64,000 bases of DNA from Gordionus sp. m RMFG-2023 (taxonomy: Eukaryota; Nematomorpha; Gordioida; Chordodea; Parachordodidae): assembly GCF_954871325.1 (NCBI RefSeq), contig NC_088779.1, positions 11,038,846 to 11,102,845 of the forward strand, read 5' to 3'. This document shows positions 12,501-22,733 of the stretch, in pieces. A program made the position numbers and the translations under genes. The notes beneath the pieces were generated by a model. The model saw nothing but the letters and a program-made list of their open reading frames with translations, did no database searches and was not told where the DNA came from. The first letter of the stretch is position 1, and each line of letters begins with the position of its first letter.

Positions 12501-15500
12501 TATATATGATTATATTACATGATTTCACTGTGACATAGGGTTGGTATACAACTCACTTCTTTACTTGTATTTTAAAAAGTTACTAGTAATTAATTACATG
12601 ATTTTATTATTGTAAAATAATTTTATTTTGTATTAATTCTGAAATAATTTTTTTTATTAAAATTTAAGGAGGTATTGAAAATCTCTATATTTTTTTCTGC
12701 CCTGTTTAATAAATATTGATTTACTATTATGTTAACATTGATATTATTAATATTAATTTGGCTTATACATATTAATTCTGGCTTATATAAAAATATTTTC
12801 TTAATTTAAATTGTTAACATTAAAATTTGATTATAAGTTATACATTCAAAACAGAATATATTAAAATTATTATAAATTGAAAAATATTCATATGATAACA
12901 CACATGATAAAATAAATTTTTAGTCAATTTAATATTGCTAATTTAACAATGGTTTATTTATGGAAACAGATGAAGTAATAAAATGGCATATTCAATTAAT
13001 AACATTGCCTCCGGAATTATTTTTCCCTAGGTCATGTTTTTGATTATTATTTTATTTAATTATCCTATTATAACATTTATACTATTTATAATATTATTAT
13101 CATCAAAAGTAAAATATCTACTTCGAGTGTAGCCAGGATTGATCCATGGATGGGGGGGGGTGTTTAAACATTAGTGTCTAATCACTATAGTAGCCAGCAT
13201 AAATGGGAAAAATATTAGGAACAAAATTTACCCAAATTTATGATTAATAAGCAACTGAAACATTATTCTGAAAATTTTATCAATGTTTAATCAATTGTAA
13301 ATTAATTATTCGGTTTAGAAAGAAAAAAAATTCGCCCTAAAACCTCCCATTTTTTATTCAATATATCTTATTCTTATGTTAAAAATATTTATTTTAATTA
13401 AATTTTAGTTTTGCTTATAAAAATTTTATGACTAAGAACATATTATAATCATATTTCAATTTTATGGTTTGAATTTATAAAGAGAGGTCTACTTTTCTCT
13501 GAGATTTGGCTAATTCATCTAGAATAATCTCCTTATAAATATTTAATATGGGAAATCCATTTAAACAGTTTTCACCAGTGCTATTTCTTAAATAGGTTTC
13601 AAACCTGTTCAAAGTTGGAAAAACCTTTCATTAGTGCAGGTACTAATCGGTAAGGTAGCTAAAATAAATAGCGATGTTTTGATATTAGGCAAGGAATCTA
13701 AAGTGCGATTACACCTGGAAAGGGTCTGCAAAGCATATTTAGTCTCAAAGAGTACTCTATTCTGTCAAGATATTTATATCAAAATTCGACATCACAAAAT
13801 AACTTATCATAAGATCCTGATAAGTCATCAGAATAAAACTCTGAGATTTTTTTAATATTCTCTTGCGTTTCAAGTGTATTCAGACTCAACAGGCAAAAGA
13901 TAATAAAAGCTCTTTAAAATAAAAATGTGAACAATAAATCTTTTCTTTAATTCAAATAAAAATGTATCAATAAGTGTAATAAAAATATTTATTTTATAAA
14001 AATCTTCAATCGTAGATGCATCAATATTTAAGCGATTGTACTGTCTAGAAACTATTCTAGGTTTAAAAATTTCAATCCCAAACATATTAGCTATATCCCT
14101 TTCTCATATTTACCAAATTAAATGATTTGTCTTTTATTTAAAAATTGTAAAAAATAAATTAAAATTTTTAAAACTATCTAATTAGTTTAACAATATACAT
14201 TTTATTATTAAATTTATAAATATCTAATTTTACTATGCCAGAAAATATTAACAATATATCTATTGTTATTTAATATTTTATATATAATTTTTAATATATA
14301 TTTTTAAACAATGTGATCATTTAAAATTGAAAATTCTTATTTGTTTTTTTAAATATATTTCATTTTGATTTCCTATATATTATTTTATTTCTAAATTGAA
14401 ACCATTTTAAATAAAATTAAGGAAAAAAAATTATTTTTAATTAAAAAAAAATTCGGAAGTTATGGGGGGGGGAGTATCATCCTTAACCCCCCCCCCTTTG
14501 TTTTACGACACTGTCTACTTCTAAACCACTACATATGTACATGAAAAAAATGAACCAAATTTTTTTTAAAAGATTAATGCATAAAATTTCTTGATATTTT
14601 TTAAAAACAAAACAATAACTTGCATTTATTTTGAATATTCATACCAAGAATACCAAATCAAATTTATTGCTTGCTCACTATATTATATTCATATTATTTT
14701 TTTAAATCATCTACAGATCAAACATCAAATTGATTAATTTGTCATTTTTTACGTGGCTACAGCGCAATGATAAATATCCAAACTGACAATTTTTTACAAA
14801 TCAGCTGGTGACAATCCATTTTCTTTCCTTAAAAGAAACTATTTACTTTAAATTTAAAATAAAAATCAGAGTTTCATTTATAATAAATGTTATTATATTC
14901 ATAAACTAAAATGGCATGCCACCCGATGATTTGTATTGCTTCAAAATGCATATTACATGCCATTTCTGCAGCCATATAATTTTAATTTTTTTATTTATAA
15001 AAAATAAAAATCTAAATGCTACTTCTAATATCCATTCTCCTCTCAAAACAAATTTATAATAGATATGTTGTGGAATGTGAAGTAACGAATTCGGGAGTCC
15101 CTTACAGTGACGCTTATTACGTGATATGTAGATATTGCCTCACCCGGGTCGGGGGCGAGAAAGATTCAAAGGCGTGTAGACTAACTGTTCATTGTTTGAT
15201 AGGATATAAAAAGAGCGTGTTTTCGCTCGTCAAGAGTAAGCCTTAATTGCATATTTATATTTTTAATTAAGAACTAAATATAATTTTTTACTTAAAATAC
15301 TTCTAAGGACACATAATAACCCAAACTGGCCTTTCGTACCTTAGTTATAGGCTCATTCTTTATTGTTTTTTCAACAGATCGATTCTTACCTAAGGGTGGC
15401 AAATAATTTAGGAACGGGCCAGATAATAGCCTTAATCTTTTGAAGAAGTTATGATAATTTCGCAAAAATATAAATTTTTTGCTTGATAGCTATAATTGTG

Positions 15501-18500
15501 AAATTTTAAATCTGTTTTCTTTAGAAAAAAATATAAAATACTTTTATTATTATATTAATTTGAAAATTAGTAAAGTTATAAAAAATAGATATTTATAATT
15601 AAATTTATTTAGGTATCATCGAAAAAAATTGCCAATCCGGGCTACAAGATTATTTCAAGTTTTTAGGTAATAATTTTATTTCACTTTTAGTTAGCTTTAC
15701 TTGTCATCACCCTTTAGTAGACCTATTTTAAAACGTAGTGTTGTTAAAGGGCTCGATTTGAGCCGATTTTTAAAAACGGCTAACTCAAAATTTTATCCAG
15801 AAAAACATTGTCCAAGCCTCGTTAATAGATGCTCAAACCTTTGTGTCACCCATGAGCAAAATTTTAAGGCTTGAACATATTTTTCATGAAATAATGAGTT
15901 AGCCGTTTTTAAAAAACGGCTCAAAATGAGCCATTTAACAACACTACTAAAATGAATACTTAAAAAACGAATAGTAAATTATCCTATTTGTTCCCGAGGA
16001 ATTTATTATGAATTATTTATTGTTCATTTTAGGTTTACCTTTTAATATTGGTTTGAACTAGAGGCCTGAAAAACCTGACCCAACCTGAAACCCCAACCCA
16101 CGGATTCGGATGGACCGTTATTTTTTTATTAGATGGGTTATTTTAGGTCTGGTTTTTGGAAATATTTTTGCTCTAATTCTAGATTTAATCGGTGATATCA
16201 AGAAATTAGGTCTAGAATATGTAAATAATATTATGTTCTGGTTGGGAAAATGCTTTTTTTCCTACAGGTCTGGTTGAAAAAATTTGTCTTGCAGGAATCT
16301 AGTTTTTAACTATAAGCCACCATTTTTCAGATAATGATATAAATCTAAATTTCGTACACGTACTAATAATAAAAAAATGTATTCGATTGATTACATTTTT
16401 TTCTAAATTGAGAAGTGAAAAAAATGAATTATTATATTACTGAATGTGAAGAACTTATTAAACACTTACGAATAATTTTTTACACATATTTTTTTCCATT
16501 ATTCCTATTCGTAAAATACTAGTCGAATGCCTAATGACAAAATTCATTTTAGAAACCCATTATAACTTATGGGCTATTTAGCCGGTTATACTGTGTATAT
16601 TTGTTTTGGCAATCAATACAATTTTATCTTCACCAATATTAAATGTATGCGCCCATATTGGCCTTTAAAAACAATCGGTAAGGATAATATAAGTATCGGA
16701 TCGATTAAAATGTTAAATGATGTAGCCCTACTCATATTATTTATTATAATATTGGAGTTAGAGATCTGCAAAGTTAAGTCCGGCCCGAACGGGCTTTGGG
16801 CCAGGCTCGGGCCTAATTTTATATAAAATAATCGAGTTCGGGCCGGGCCTAATATTTTTAATCGGGCCGGGTTGAATCGGACTTGGAAATTTTAATAAAT
16901 AAATCTAAATTTATCAATTTTATATTAAATTTTTTATGTAAAATAAAAAATTTTGATTTGATTTATTGAAACTAAACGCTATATAACATATGTCTTTTAT
17001 TTTAAGTAATTATAAAAATTAATTTCTATATTTAAATAAATTCGGGCCTGGCCGGGCCTGTAAATTTTTTTAAAATAAATTTCGGGCCGGGCCGGCAAAA
17101 CTTTTTAAAAAAATTTCGGGTTCGGGCCGGGCCGGCAAAACTTTATTAAAAAAATTCCGGGCCGGGCTTGAAAAACTAGGCCCGATGCAGATCACTAATT
17201 GTAGTTAAGCCAGGTCAGCAAGCACTTATATGAAAGTAAAATTAATTCATAACTTTTGATAAATCCATTTGGATTACAACAAAAAAATACCATTTAACCA
17301 CAGGCAATAAACTAATCAGTGAACTGAGGGCAAAATCTATAACTAATGAGGTCTCAGACGATGTCGTTAGCCAAAGTAAAACCAATAAAATTCGAAAAGA
17401 TCAGCAGGTCCCGAATGAACTAAGTGGTAACAAATCTAACAGAGCAACGAAAACTATTGACTCTGGAACACAAGATTCTAGAAGCTCCAAGAAAAAGTTT
17501 ATATTAAATACTTTGCAATATTTATCAATAATGAGTGCTCATGAAGTAACATTTCAAACTTAATGGCAAAAATTTTATTTCCCATACAATATTTTATTAT
17601 AAATTTTTTCACTGTTTTTTCTTTGAAATCCACCAATACTTTATTCCCATTAAGACACATGTCAAAAAGAAACAAGATGCTTCCTTTTTCTGGCAATGGC
17701 AACAAAAATTCTCAAGATGATTCTTTATCAGATGTTATAGGTAGATCATCAGGTGATATGGATGGAAGCAATCGAAGTGGACTAGTTGCCAAAAAAACGT
17801 ATTCGAGGAGAAATAGAATATCAGGACCTAAGGATTCTTGTAGTAGTCTTGAGGATAAATCTCGCTCCCCTCTTTTTGCTATCCTACTATATGTGATAAT
17901 GTATAATTCATTTTCTTTAACTTTTTTAAAACTTTTCCTTTATATCCATAAAAATGGCTTCGATTGATAAAGTTAGACCTCACCTAATTATGTTCGTGTT
18001 ACCTAGATTTATCTAATTTGCAATTCGTTACTTACAAAAAGTACGTTATGCGACAAACGTTCATCTTAATAAAATACTGAATTTTTGAAGTTATTTATTT
18101 TCTTAAATTTTTTAGTTTTTAATATCCAAGGTGCTCTAGTTATGGTTGTAAACTTGTTTATTTTTTGGAAACTTCTTGTTTCTTTCTGTCTTTTATAACT
18201 TTAAATACACGACAAGTTTTAATTTATAAAATACTCTTTCGGTATCATGTCACTATTCTTAGTTTGATTTTTTTTGTTAGATTAGATATTTTACCGGAAA
18301 ACTTGTGTGGAATTTTAGCTTAAACCTCTTATCCAAAATTATATAAAATGCATTTATTTTTGCAGGTTACTTTTATGCCTTTACGTCGTTTATCTTAACT
18401 ACAAATTATGGCTTCTAGAAGATTTTATTATACGTTCGCAGGACAAAGGGAACGAATCATTTTACCAGTCCGAATTTAGGTTCATTTACATTTTTTTTTA

Positions 18501-21500
18501 AATTTTAATTTAATACTACTATTATAGTAAAAGCTATATATTCATTCGGGTCTCCTTAAAAAACTTTCAGAGTCATATCTGAACAAAATTTTTTAAATCA
18601 ACTTCCGACTGACCCAATCAAAAGAGTGCTTGTCCAAAGTCTCTGACCGAACCGACATCGGATAAATCTTCTGAGCTTTGTATTCTGGCCTCTTTTTAGG
18701 TCTGGACCAGCCATAACTTTCAGACTCCTATCTGATCAAATTTTGAGATCAAAGTCCGGCCGACGAACCGAGTTCAAAGAGTGCCTGTCCGAGGTGACTG
18801 ACCCATATCACCGAGGGCAAATCCTTTCCGAGCTTTATGCACTGTAGTAATTATTAAAAGTCAATGTCCACATATTGTGTATATTTCATTTCATCAATTT
18901 AAAAATTTAAGATAGATAATATTCTTTATTAAATTTACACAATTCAATACATGAAATAAATCATCATCCAAAATGAATAATACAACTTGAAATTATCTCT
19001 CCTGAAAATTATCTGTTTTTTTAAATAAATAATATAACAATTATCAAAATTACAAAGTAAAGTAGTCATTAAAAAAAACACATATTATTGACTGTAAACA
19101 AAAATAGTAAATTATATTGCTTTAATCCATGCGCGTACGCAGGAATTTGGTGTAAGGGGGGGGGGAATTAAATTTTTTAAAATAAAATTATTGTTATTTA
19201 AAAATATTAAGCATGAATTTATTTGAACTAATAACTATTTCTAATATACATATTTAAATTAATATGAATTATAAAAAATTAAATATATAAACCGGTATAT
19301 AAAAATAAATTTGAATTAAAAAATATTAAACGGATATAACCGGCGGCATATAAATACTTTAAATAAATCTGAATTATAAAATATTAAGTGGATATAACCA
19401 GGATATGAATGACTATAAAATAAATAATCCATAATAGAAATTTAAATTTTTTGAGCCTTTAAAATTTATATATAAAGTATAAAAAATTTAAATGTTGAAT
19501 ATGAATAATTTAATTTTTTATGTAAAAAAAATATAAGACTTTAAAAAATGATTGCACAAAATATATTATAGAAACATTATATTATAATGTAAAATCCAAT
19601 CTTCGTTTAGATTGAGCTAATTTTTCAATTATCTCATCCGTGCTTGGCGTCAAATGCCTATGAATATTCAAAAGGGCTAGACCATTCAATCTACTTTCAA
19701 AAGTTGTACTTTTAGGTACGTTTTTAATCTTCTTAAAGAGAATGTTCTCTCATTAGTTGCAGTACTAATGGGAAGAGTTGTTAATATATATAATAATTTC
19801 AATATATTGGGGAAATAATCTAAAAGATGTTTGAAACGATGCCATTTTTTGGGACTATATCAACCATATTTAATCTTTTATACCATAGCTGGCATTCAGC
19901 TAATAAAGCATCACGAGATACATTAACGTCTTCATGATAAAAATTCAAATATTTTATTTTTTTTCTATCACCACCTGAAAAAGGTTCAGAGGTATTTTGC
20001 GGAAGTAATATCTGCAGATTGGTAAGTGCATCTAGATGAATTAAAAACCGTTCATTTATTTGGGTTAGAAATGTATCCAAAAGAGGTATAAAGACATTTA
20101 TTTTATAATATTCTTCTATTGACCCTATATATTTGGACGATTAGCTTGCCTTGCTGCAAGTCGAGGGAGACAAATAATGAACTCGTATAGCTTTGCTTTT
20201 GATTCAACAATAACATATAAAATATGAAATTCCTCATCAGCATTAGTTCTAATTTCCTTGAGTTCTAAAAAATTGTCTCTGCTATTCTCATCATCTCAAT
20301 CAAATCAATGTCAGATTTTTGAAAAGTATTACATAAAATAGTTGTATAATTAAATAATTTATTAATCCCCCTTTTGAATTGATTCTTTTGACAAAATCAT
20401 CAGTTCACAGCTTTTGTGATAATTTGTTTTCTGATGATTGTCAAAAATTTCCCCCGCATCTTTGTATTTGTTGAAAGGAGTCTTAACAAGAGTTTTAAGC
20501 TTAACTAGATTTCTGCCAGAATATCGTGGTCCAAACAGGACACACATCTTGTAATAAGCTCCACTGTCTCGGATGGAGTATGCTAGCCATAACCATCTAG
20601 TAAAATAGCTATTTTGAAATTTTAACTTTCGATTAGCACATAAAGTTTGGGGATATCAAAAATTGAGGGGTGGAATATAAATCTATTATTAAATAAAATA
20701 TTTATCATAGGTATCTTTAATATATACCTTTTTAAGAAGTATGTGTCTTTCTTCTAGGCGAATATTATCTTTATCTAAAAAATTGGATATATCATATGGA
20801 TGATCATTGTACTCTAGTTTTGTATAAAGATTTTAGTTTTAAGTTTATGTCTAAATATTGAAATGTAAATTAAAATTATTTTAAAAAAAATTATTGCTGC
20901 ACATTGTTGCAATCTCATTCTTTTTCTAAATTAACTATCTAAAATTATTATACTAGCTAAGTTATTATAAAACTGCTTAAATGTATTTTTAGAATAACTA
21001 ACCTTAAGATGGCTCTATATCCTGACTCTCAATTATTCTTTCAGCAATTCTTTCATTATTTTCTATTATGGGAGGGGTTTTAATTGTTAAAAATATTTTA
21101 AAATTAAAATTTTATTAAATTATTATACTATACTTTTTTGCTTGTTGGTATGATTTTCACTATCTTCAGTGTTTTTTAAAAAAAGTCTAATATCCATGAC
21201 TAGAAATTTGAAATTGGTGAAAAAATATAATACCGGAAATTTTAAAAATAATAGATAAATATTACGCCAAGGAAAACTTTAAAATGAAATTAATTGATAA
21301 AATTAATTAGTAAATGAAAAAGGTAAAAATATAAAAATTTAAAAAGAATGATATATGAATAAATATAATAAAATATAAATGAATACAAACAATAATATTT
21401 TTGAAAAATATATTCGGCATCTAAATTTTTTTTTTGGGGGGGGGGGGATTTTGTCTCCCCCCCGCTGCGTACACCATTGCTTTAATCGGAATAAATTTTT

Positions 21501-22733
21501 ACGAGTAAATGTCCATAAATGTCATTATCTAACTGACACTTGTAAGAGTAATAATTATTTATTTAGATGTAATTCTTTCTTTCTTTCTTATAATTTCAAT
21601 ATTTTCCGAGAGTCGTGTATTAATTTAATCTAACTTTTATAAGATTAAATTTCGGGTTTATGAATTCAAATATAGAGTATTAATTATCTGTATCGTCACT
21701 AGCCTATACAAACTAAGGGGGATCAATAATTAATATTTTTTTTTGAAATTGAAAATGATTTTAGCTAACATTTTCAATTAGATCTTTTTTAAATATATTT
21801 TAAAAAATTCTCAGGGATGGGAGGTCGTCATATTTTTCAAGGGCAATGGGCCTTTATGCGTCCCACCCTTAGTGATGCTACTGTTAATTATCTTCATATT
21901 ATGTATATAAAAACTACCTTTTATTGATAAGTGATTGTCTTTGTATTAGTATTTTTTAAAAAAATCTTATGTTTTTGTTATAAGTTCTCACACAATGCTA
22001 AATAAGAGTAAAATTAATAGAGCCAACAAACATAATCAAAACTTATTTAATCGGTGGGCTTTTTTTATGACTATTTTCTTATTTCCCATGGGTTAAGTAA
22101 GTGGTTTTGCCTCTTGCGTGCATAGATAACTGCGGCCTGCCAACAAAACGTAGATGGTCCTCTTAATTATTTCCCCTCATTTTTTTTATCCCAGTATGAT
22201 AAGATTTTTTTGAGAGAACCAAGCGTTGCTCTATTGTATATACAACTCTTATTCCTTACATATGGCTAGTCGTTAATATAACATGATTACAATTTTTCTT
22301 TAAAAAAATCTAGGTCTACATTTATTGTTCCATTGAAATCCGCGTCTTTCATAACGTTTATAACTACCGTATGGTCGGCAGCCATATATCTTCCCAAAAC
22401 GTTTCTCTCTCATTTTGCATCTTATATTTATGATCATGGATTTTACAAAAGAAATTCGCTCAACAATTTATCGGATGAAGAAATGGCAAAAGGCATTGTA
22501 TTGTTTTCTCAACTACTTAAACAGGTTTGTTTTGAAAAATGATATTGCGATTAAAATCAAACTAATTTTTATTTCTATGCCTTGATTAGAAATTACGTGA
22601 TAAATTAATTTTTGGTTAAAATTCTTTACTTTATAGACTTGACTTTTAGATAATCTTTTTTTATACATACTAGATGGAGGAATCGATTATCAATTTGCAA
22701 AGACATTTTAACGATACTCATAAGTTCACTTGA
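227..22733 (+). CDS. GRAMD1: GRAMD1/Aster ER sterol-transfer protein, 3' part of gene (14-15 exons)
   Basis: Aster proteins sit in the ER membrane, bind plasma-membrane lipid through a GRAM domain and carry cholesterol back in a hydrophobic ASTER (VASt) pocket. Exons, with phase kept at every junction: 227-550, (4903-5190, optional), 6296-6373, 6545-6784, 7377-7515, 9035-9217, 10485-10702, 12268-12326, 15063-15235, 15613-15666, 17304-17545, 17677-17900, 18366-18479, 22314-22524, 22674-22733. Translation order matches the family: GRAM end (KEKLAKIIPNA, FRAWQNALLG, SYGNELGLTSDD), Ser-rich linker, ASTER (EVFQLLFTNSHF, SPLGTKSAPTTEKQ, GVPYSDAYYVICRYCLTR, FSLVKS then IIEKN), membrane anchor, and the tail QMEESIINLQ, which resembles vertebrate QMKDSLINLQ. 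The start is outside the window. Weakest points are the first linker exon and the acceptor at 17676. GRAMD1A, B and C cannot be told apart. Confidence 0.93.
2905..2996. repeat. Palindromic MITE, copy 1
   Basis: The two halves pair imperfectly: GTGAATTTGCGGCGGAGAAT on the left matches the complement of the right half, which contains TTCGCAGCGAATTTGC around an ATTTTGTAT centre. A related copy lies at about 34208-34290. No transposase; the family is unknown. Confidence 0.55.
4903..5190 (+). CDS. Possible GRAMD1 linker exon (basic)
   Basis: An open frame runs from about 4855 to 5436. The part up to the good donor AAG|GTAATA at 5191 is less AT-rich than what follows. It encodes a basic, Ser/Arg-rich stretch (for example HRKSKRQRPVAMNRSS). 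If the acceptor is the AG before 4903 it is phase 0 on both sides and fits between neighbouring exons. That acceptor has a weak pyrimidine tract, and neighbours also join without this exon. It could be alternative, or belong to a repeat. Confidence 0.4.
6296..6373 (+). CDS. GRAMD1: GRAMD1 linker exon (Lys/Ser-rich)
   Basis: A 78-nt exon, phase 0 to 0, with acceptor CAACAG at 6290-6295 and donor AAG|GTAGTG at 6374. It reads KKKYSSTLPLPTVKSSAAKK and then TTIRKK. The other two frames contain stops. Composition fits the disordered linker between GRAM and ASTER. Confidence 0.65.
6545..6784 (+). CDS. GRAMD1: GRAMD1 linker exon (Ser/Pro-rich)
   Basis: Acceptor TTCTTCAG ends at 6544 and the donor is TCA|GTAATC at 6785; 240 nt, phase 0 to 0. 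It encodes a low-complexity Ser/Pro/Asn-rich stretch beginning KHYDLLTSRGNLADSK. No domain is seen, as expected for the linker. Confidence 0.65.
7111..7312. mobile_element. TAGTGTTGTTAAA-type MITE, decayed copy
   Basis: Terminal inverted repeats are of the type TAGTGTTGTTAAACGGCTC. Here the left end reads TAAGTATTGTTAAACGGCTC and the right end is more decayed (CGAACCACTGAACAACCACT). Internal text (AATAGATATGTCCAAACC) matches copies at 11420, 11724 and 15736. It lies in a GRAMD1 intron. Confidence 0.65.
7377..7515 (+). CDS. GRAMD1: GRAMD1 linker exon next to a MITE
   Basis: Acceptor TTTTTTATAG ends at 7376. The exon starts in phase 0 (DTNSELLISDSIQNGG) and ends in phase 1, matching the 9035 exon. 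Two donors give the same phase: CTGA|GTATTA at 7516, which lies inside the terminal repeat of a MITE, and GAAG|GTTCAA at 7498. The GTATTA donor is identical in intron sequence to the one used at 9218. Confidence 0.7.
7514..7672. mobile_element. GAGTATTATAG MITE, copy 1
   Basis: 159 bp with terminal inverted repeats GAGTATTATAGTATTCTATA and, on the opposite strand, GAGTATTATAGTGTTCTATG. The body is AT-rich with no ORF. Its left end coincides with the 3' end of the GRAMD1 exon at 7377. A second copy lies at 8674-8901 in the same intron. I could not define a target duplication. Confidence 0.7.
8674..8901. mobile_element. GAGTATTATAG MITE, copy 2
   Basis: Left end GAGTATTGTAGAGTTCTATA, right end on the opposite strand GAGTATCATATATTATTCTG then TATCCA. 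The internal GAAGAATTGATTTATCGAAA is shared with copy 1 (AGAATTGATTTATTGAAA). It ends about 130 bp before the ASTER exon at 9035. Confidence 0.65.
9035..9217 (+). CDS. GRAMD1: GRAMD1 exon: start of ASTER domain
   Basis: The acceptor ends at 9034 (ACTAG) and the donor is GTATTA at 9218. It reads DDEKLGPEEGEGDTISC, then PGKLYLDLIINNKSCDEVFQ and LLFTNSHFFRNIQKERNTK. This is the first strand and helix of the ASTER/VASt fold, equivalent to vertebrate VEKLFELLFTDSHF. Starts with two bases of a split codon and ends with one. Confidence 0.9.
10485..10702 (+). CDS. GRAMD1: GRAMD1 exon: ASTER domain with His-rich insert
   Basis: Acceptor TTTTCAG ends at 10484 and the donor is CAA|GTGCCC at 10703. The middle encodes a Ser/His-rich insert (QHHNHNLNHHHEKYSKHH) and the end encodes the conserved strand pair RVLSYVVEISSPLGTKSAPT then TEKQ, matching family TYTI..SPLTGK..ATEKQ. 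Ends in phase 0. Confidence 0.9.
11420..11597. mobile_element. TAGTGTTGTTAAA-type MITE
   Basis: 178 bp. The right end is intact (CGTTTAACAACACTA), the left slightly changed (TAACGTTGTTAAATGGCTC). Each end carries the subterminal palindrome GGCTCATTTTGAGCC. No ORF. Inserted in the element at 11255-12172. Confidence 0.75.
11724..11928. mobile_element. TAGTGTTGTTAAA-type MITE, diverged
   Basis: Left TAGTGTTGTTAAACCCCGAT, right CTAACAACACTA. The internal text GTCCGAACCTTTCCGCCATC and ATAAACAAAATCTCTAGG corresponds to the other copies. More diverged than 11420 and 15736. Confidence 0.7.
12268..12326 (+). CDS. GRAMD1: GRAMD1 micro-exon of the ASTER domain
   Basis: 59 nt between acceptor CTTGCAG (ending 12267) and donor AAG|GTATCA at 12327. 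It reads ILIVGGESSLRKWHRRRSK and ends with two bases. This is exactly the phase needed to join the 10485 and 15063 exons and fills the strand equivalent to vertebrate TLYKxS. Other frames have stops. Confidence 0.8.
13125..14513 (-). mobile_element. hAT element with decayed transposase
   Basis: Perfect 8-bp target duplication TCTACTTC (13117-13124 and 14514-14521). Ends GAGTGTAGCCAGG (left) and CAGTGTCGTAAAAC (right, opposite strand), each followed inward by a G tract of 8-10. Minus-strand remnants of transposase: KPRIVSRQYNRLNIDAST through FYKINIFITLIDTFLFELKK (13870-14085), and a dimerisation-domain core LATLPISTCTNERFF near 13630. The gene is broken by frame changes and shortened (1.4 kb total). 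Closest in style to ZMYM1-like hAT transposases. It sits in a GRAMD1 intron. Confidence 0.85.
15063..15235 (+). CDS. GRAMD1: GRAMD1 exon: core of ASTER domain
   Basis: The acceptor ends at 15062 (TAATAG) and a strong donor GTAAGC lies at 15236. It reads YVVECEVTNSGVPYSDAYYV, ICRYCLTRVGGEKDSKACRL, TVHCLIGYKKSVFSLVK. This is the conserved VPYxDxFYxxxRYCxTR segment that lines the sterol pocket. Confidence 0.93.
15613..15666 (+). CDS. GRAMD1: GRAMD1 exon: last helix of ASTER domain
   Basis: A 54-nt exon, acceptor TTTAG ending 15612, donor GTAATA at 15667. With the split serine it reads SIIEKNCQSGLQDYFKFL, equivalent to vertebrate SLIEKNFWSGLEEYFxHL. Phase joins both neighbours. Confidence 0.88.
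   Translation, partial: VSSKKIANPGYKIISSF
15736..15946. mobile_element. TAGTGTTGTTAAA-type MITE
   Basis: 211 bp with clear ends (TAGTGTTGTTAAAGGGCTCG and CCATTTAACAACACTA). Flanking octamers TTAAAACG and CTAAAATG match 6 of 8, as for an old hAT target duplication. Subterminal GGCTC/GAGCC palindromes are present. It lies in the intron after the ASTER domain. Confidence 0.75.
16759..17197. mobile_element. hAT MITE, GGCCCGGCCC-rich
   Basis: 439 bp. Ends TAGAGATCTGCAAAG and, on the opposite strand, TAGTGATCTGCATCGGGCC. Flanking octamers ATTGGAGT and ATTGTAGT match 7 of 8. Subterminal blocks are full of CGGGCCGGGCC, a strong GC contrast with the AT-rich middle. No transposase seen. Confidence 0.8.
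17304..17545 (+). CDS. GRAMD1: GRAMD1 exon: linker after ASTER
   Basis: Acceptor ACCACAG ends at 17303 and the donor is GAA|GTAACA at 17546; the exon starts with two bases and ends in phase 0. It encodes a hydrophilic Ser/Lys-rich segment (NKLISELRAKSITNEVSDD and, later, TKTIDSGTQDSRSSKKK) expected between the ASTER domain and the membrane anchor. Confidence 0.82.
17677..17900 (+). CDS. GRAMD1: GRAMD1 exon: linker and start of membrane anchor
   Basis: Ends at donor AT|GTATAA (17901) with two bases, which joins the next exon as methionine. The C-terminal part reads SRSPLFAILLYVI, running straight into the hydrophobic start of the next exon. The 5' boundary at the AG before 17677 is chosen on phase only. 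Its pyrimidine tract is modest. Confidence 0.7.
18366..18479 (+). CDS. GRAMD1: GRAMD1 exon: membrane anchor
   Basis: Acceptor TTTTTGCAG ends at 18365 and the donor is TAG|GTTCAT at 18480; 114 nt. It reads LLLCLYVVYLNYKLWLLED, equivalent to the vertebrate anchor with the (Y/F)YKLW(x)LE motif at its luminal end. It starts with one base and ends with two, matching both neighbours. Confidence 0.87.
19128..21479 (-). mobile_element. hAT element, near full length, decayed transposase
   Basis: Perfect 8-bp target duplication CTTTAATC (19120-19127, 21480-21487). Ends CATGCGCGTACGCAGGAATT and, on the opposite strand, CAATGGTGTACGCAGCGGG, each with an inner G tract of 9 or more. Minus-strand transposase pieces in order: a TTF-type zinc-finger region (KLKTLVKTPFNKYKDAGEIF, 20362-20547), a middle part (NERFLIHLDALTNLQILLPQ, 19820-20080) and the C-terminal dimerisation region near 19590-19760 (LPISTATNERTFS, LNGLALLNIHRHLTPS). 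Several frame breaks, including one base lost in a run of A near 19712. ZMYM1-like hAT. It lies in the GRAMD1 intron 18480-22313. Confidence 0.9.
22314..22524 (+). CDS. GRAMD1: GRAMD1 exon: luminal C-terminal region
   Basis: The acceptor ends at 22313 (ATCTAG) and the donor is CAG|GTTTGT at 22525; 211 nt. It begins STFIVPLKSASFITFITTVW and ends LSDEEMAKGIVLFSQLLKQ, placing the QLLKQ in register with vertebrate MLLDQ before the final tail. Confidence 0.8.
22674..22733 (+). CDS. GRAMD1: GRAMD1 last exon with stop codon
   Basis: The acceptor ends at 22673 (CATACTAG), phase 0. It reads MEESIINLQRHFNDTHKFT and then TGA at 22731-22733. MEESIINLQ lines up with vertebrate MKDSLINLQ close to the C-terminus. 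The tail after it is short compared with vertebrates. Confidence 0.85.
   Translation: MEESIINLQRHFNDTHKFT

Noticed and set aside
16033-16062. Possible GRAMD1 exon after TTTTAG at 16032
   Set aside because: Reaches a stop after nine codons in the required phase; the exon at 17304 fits instead.
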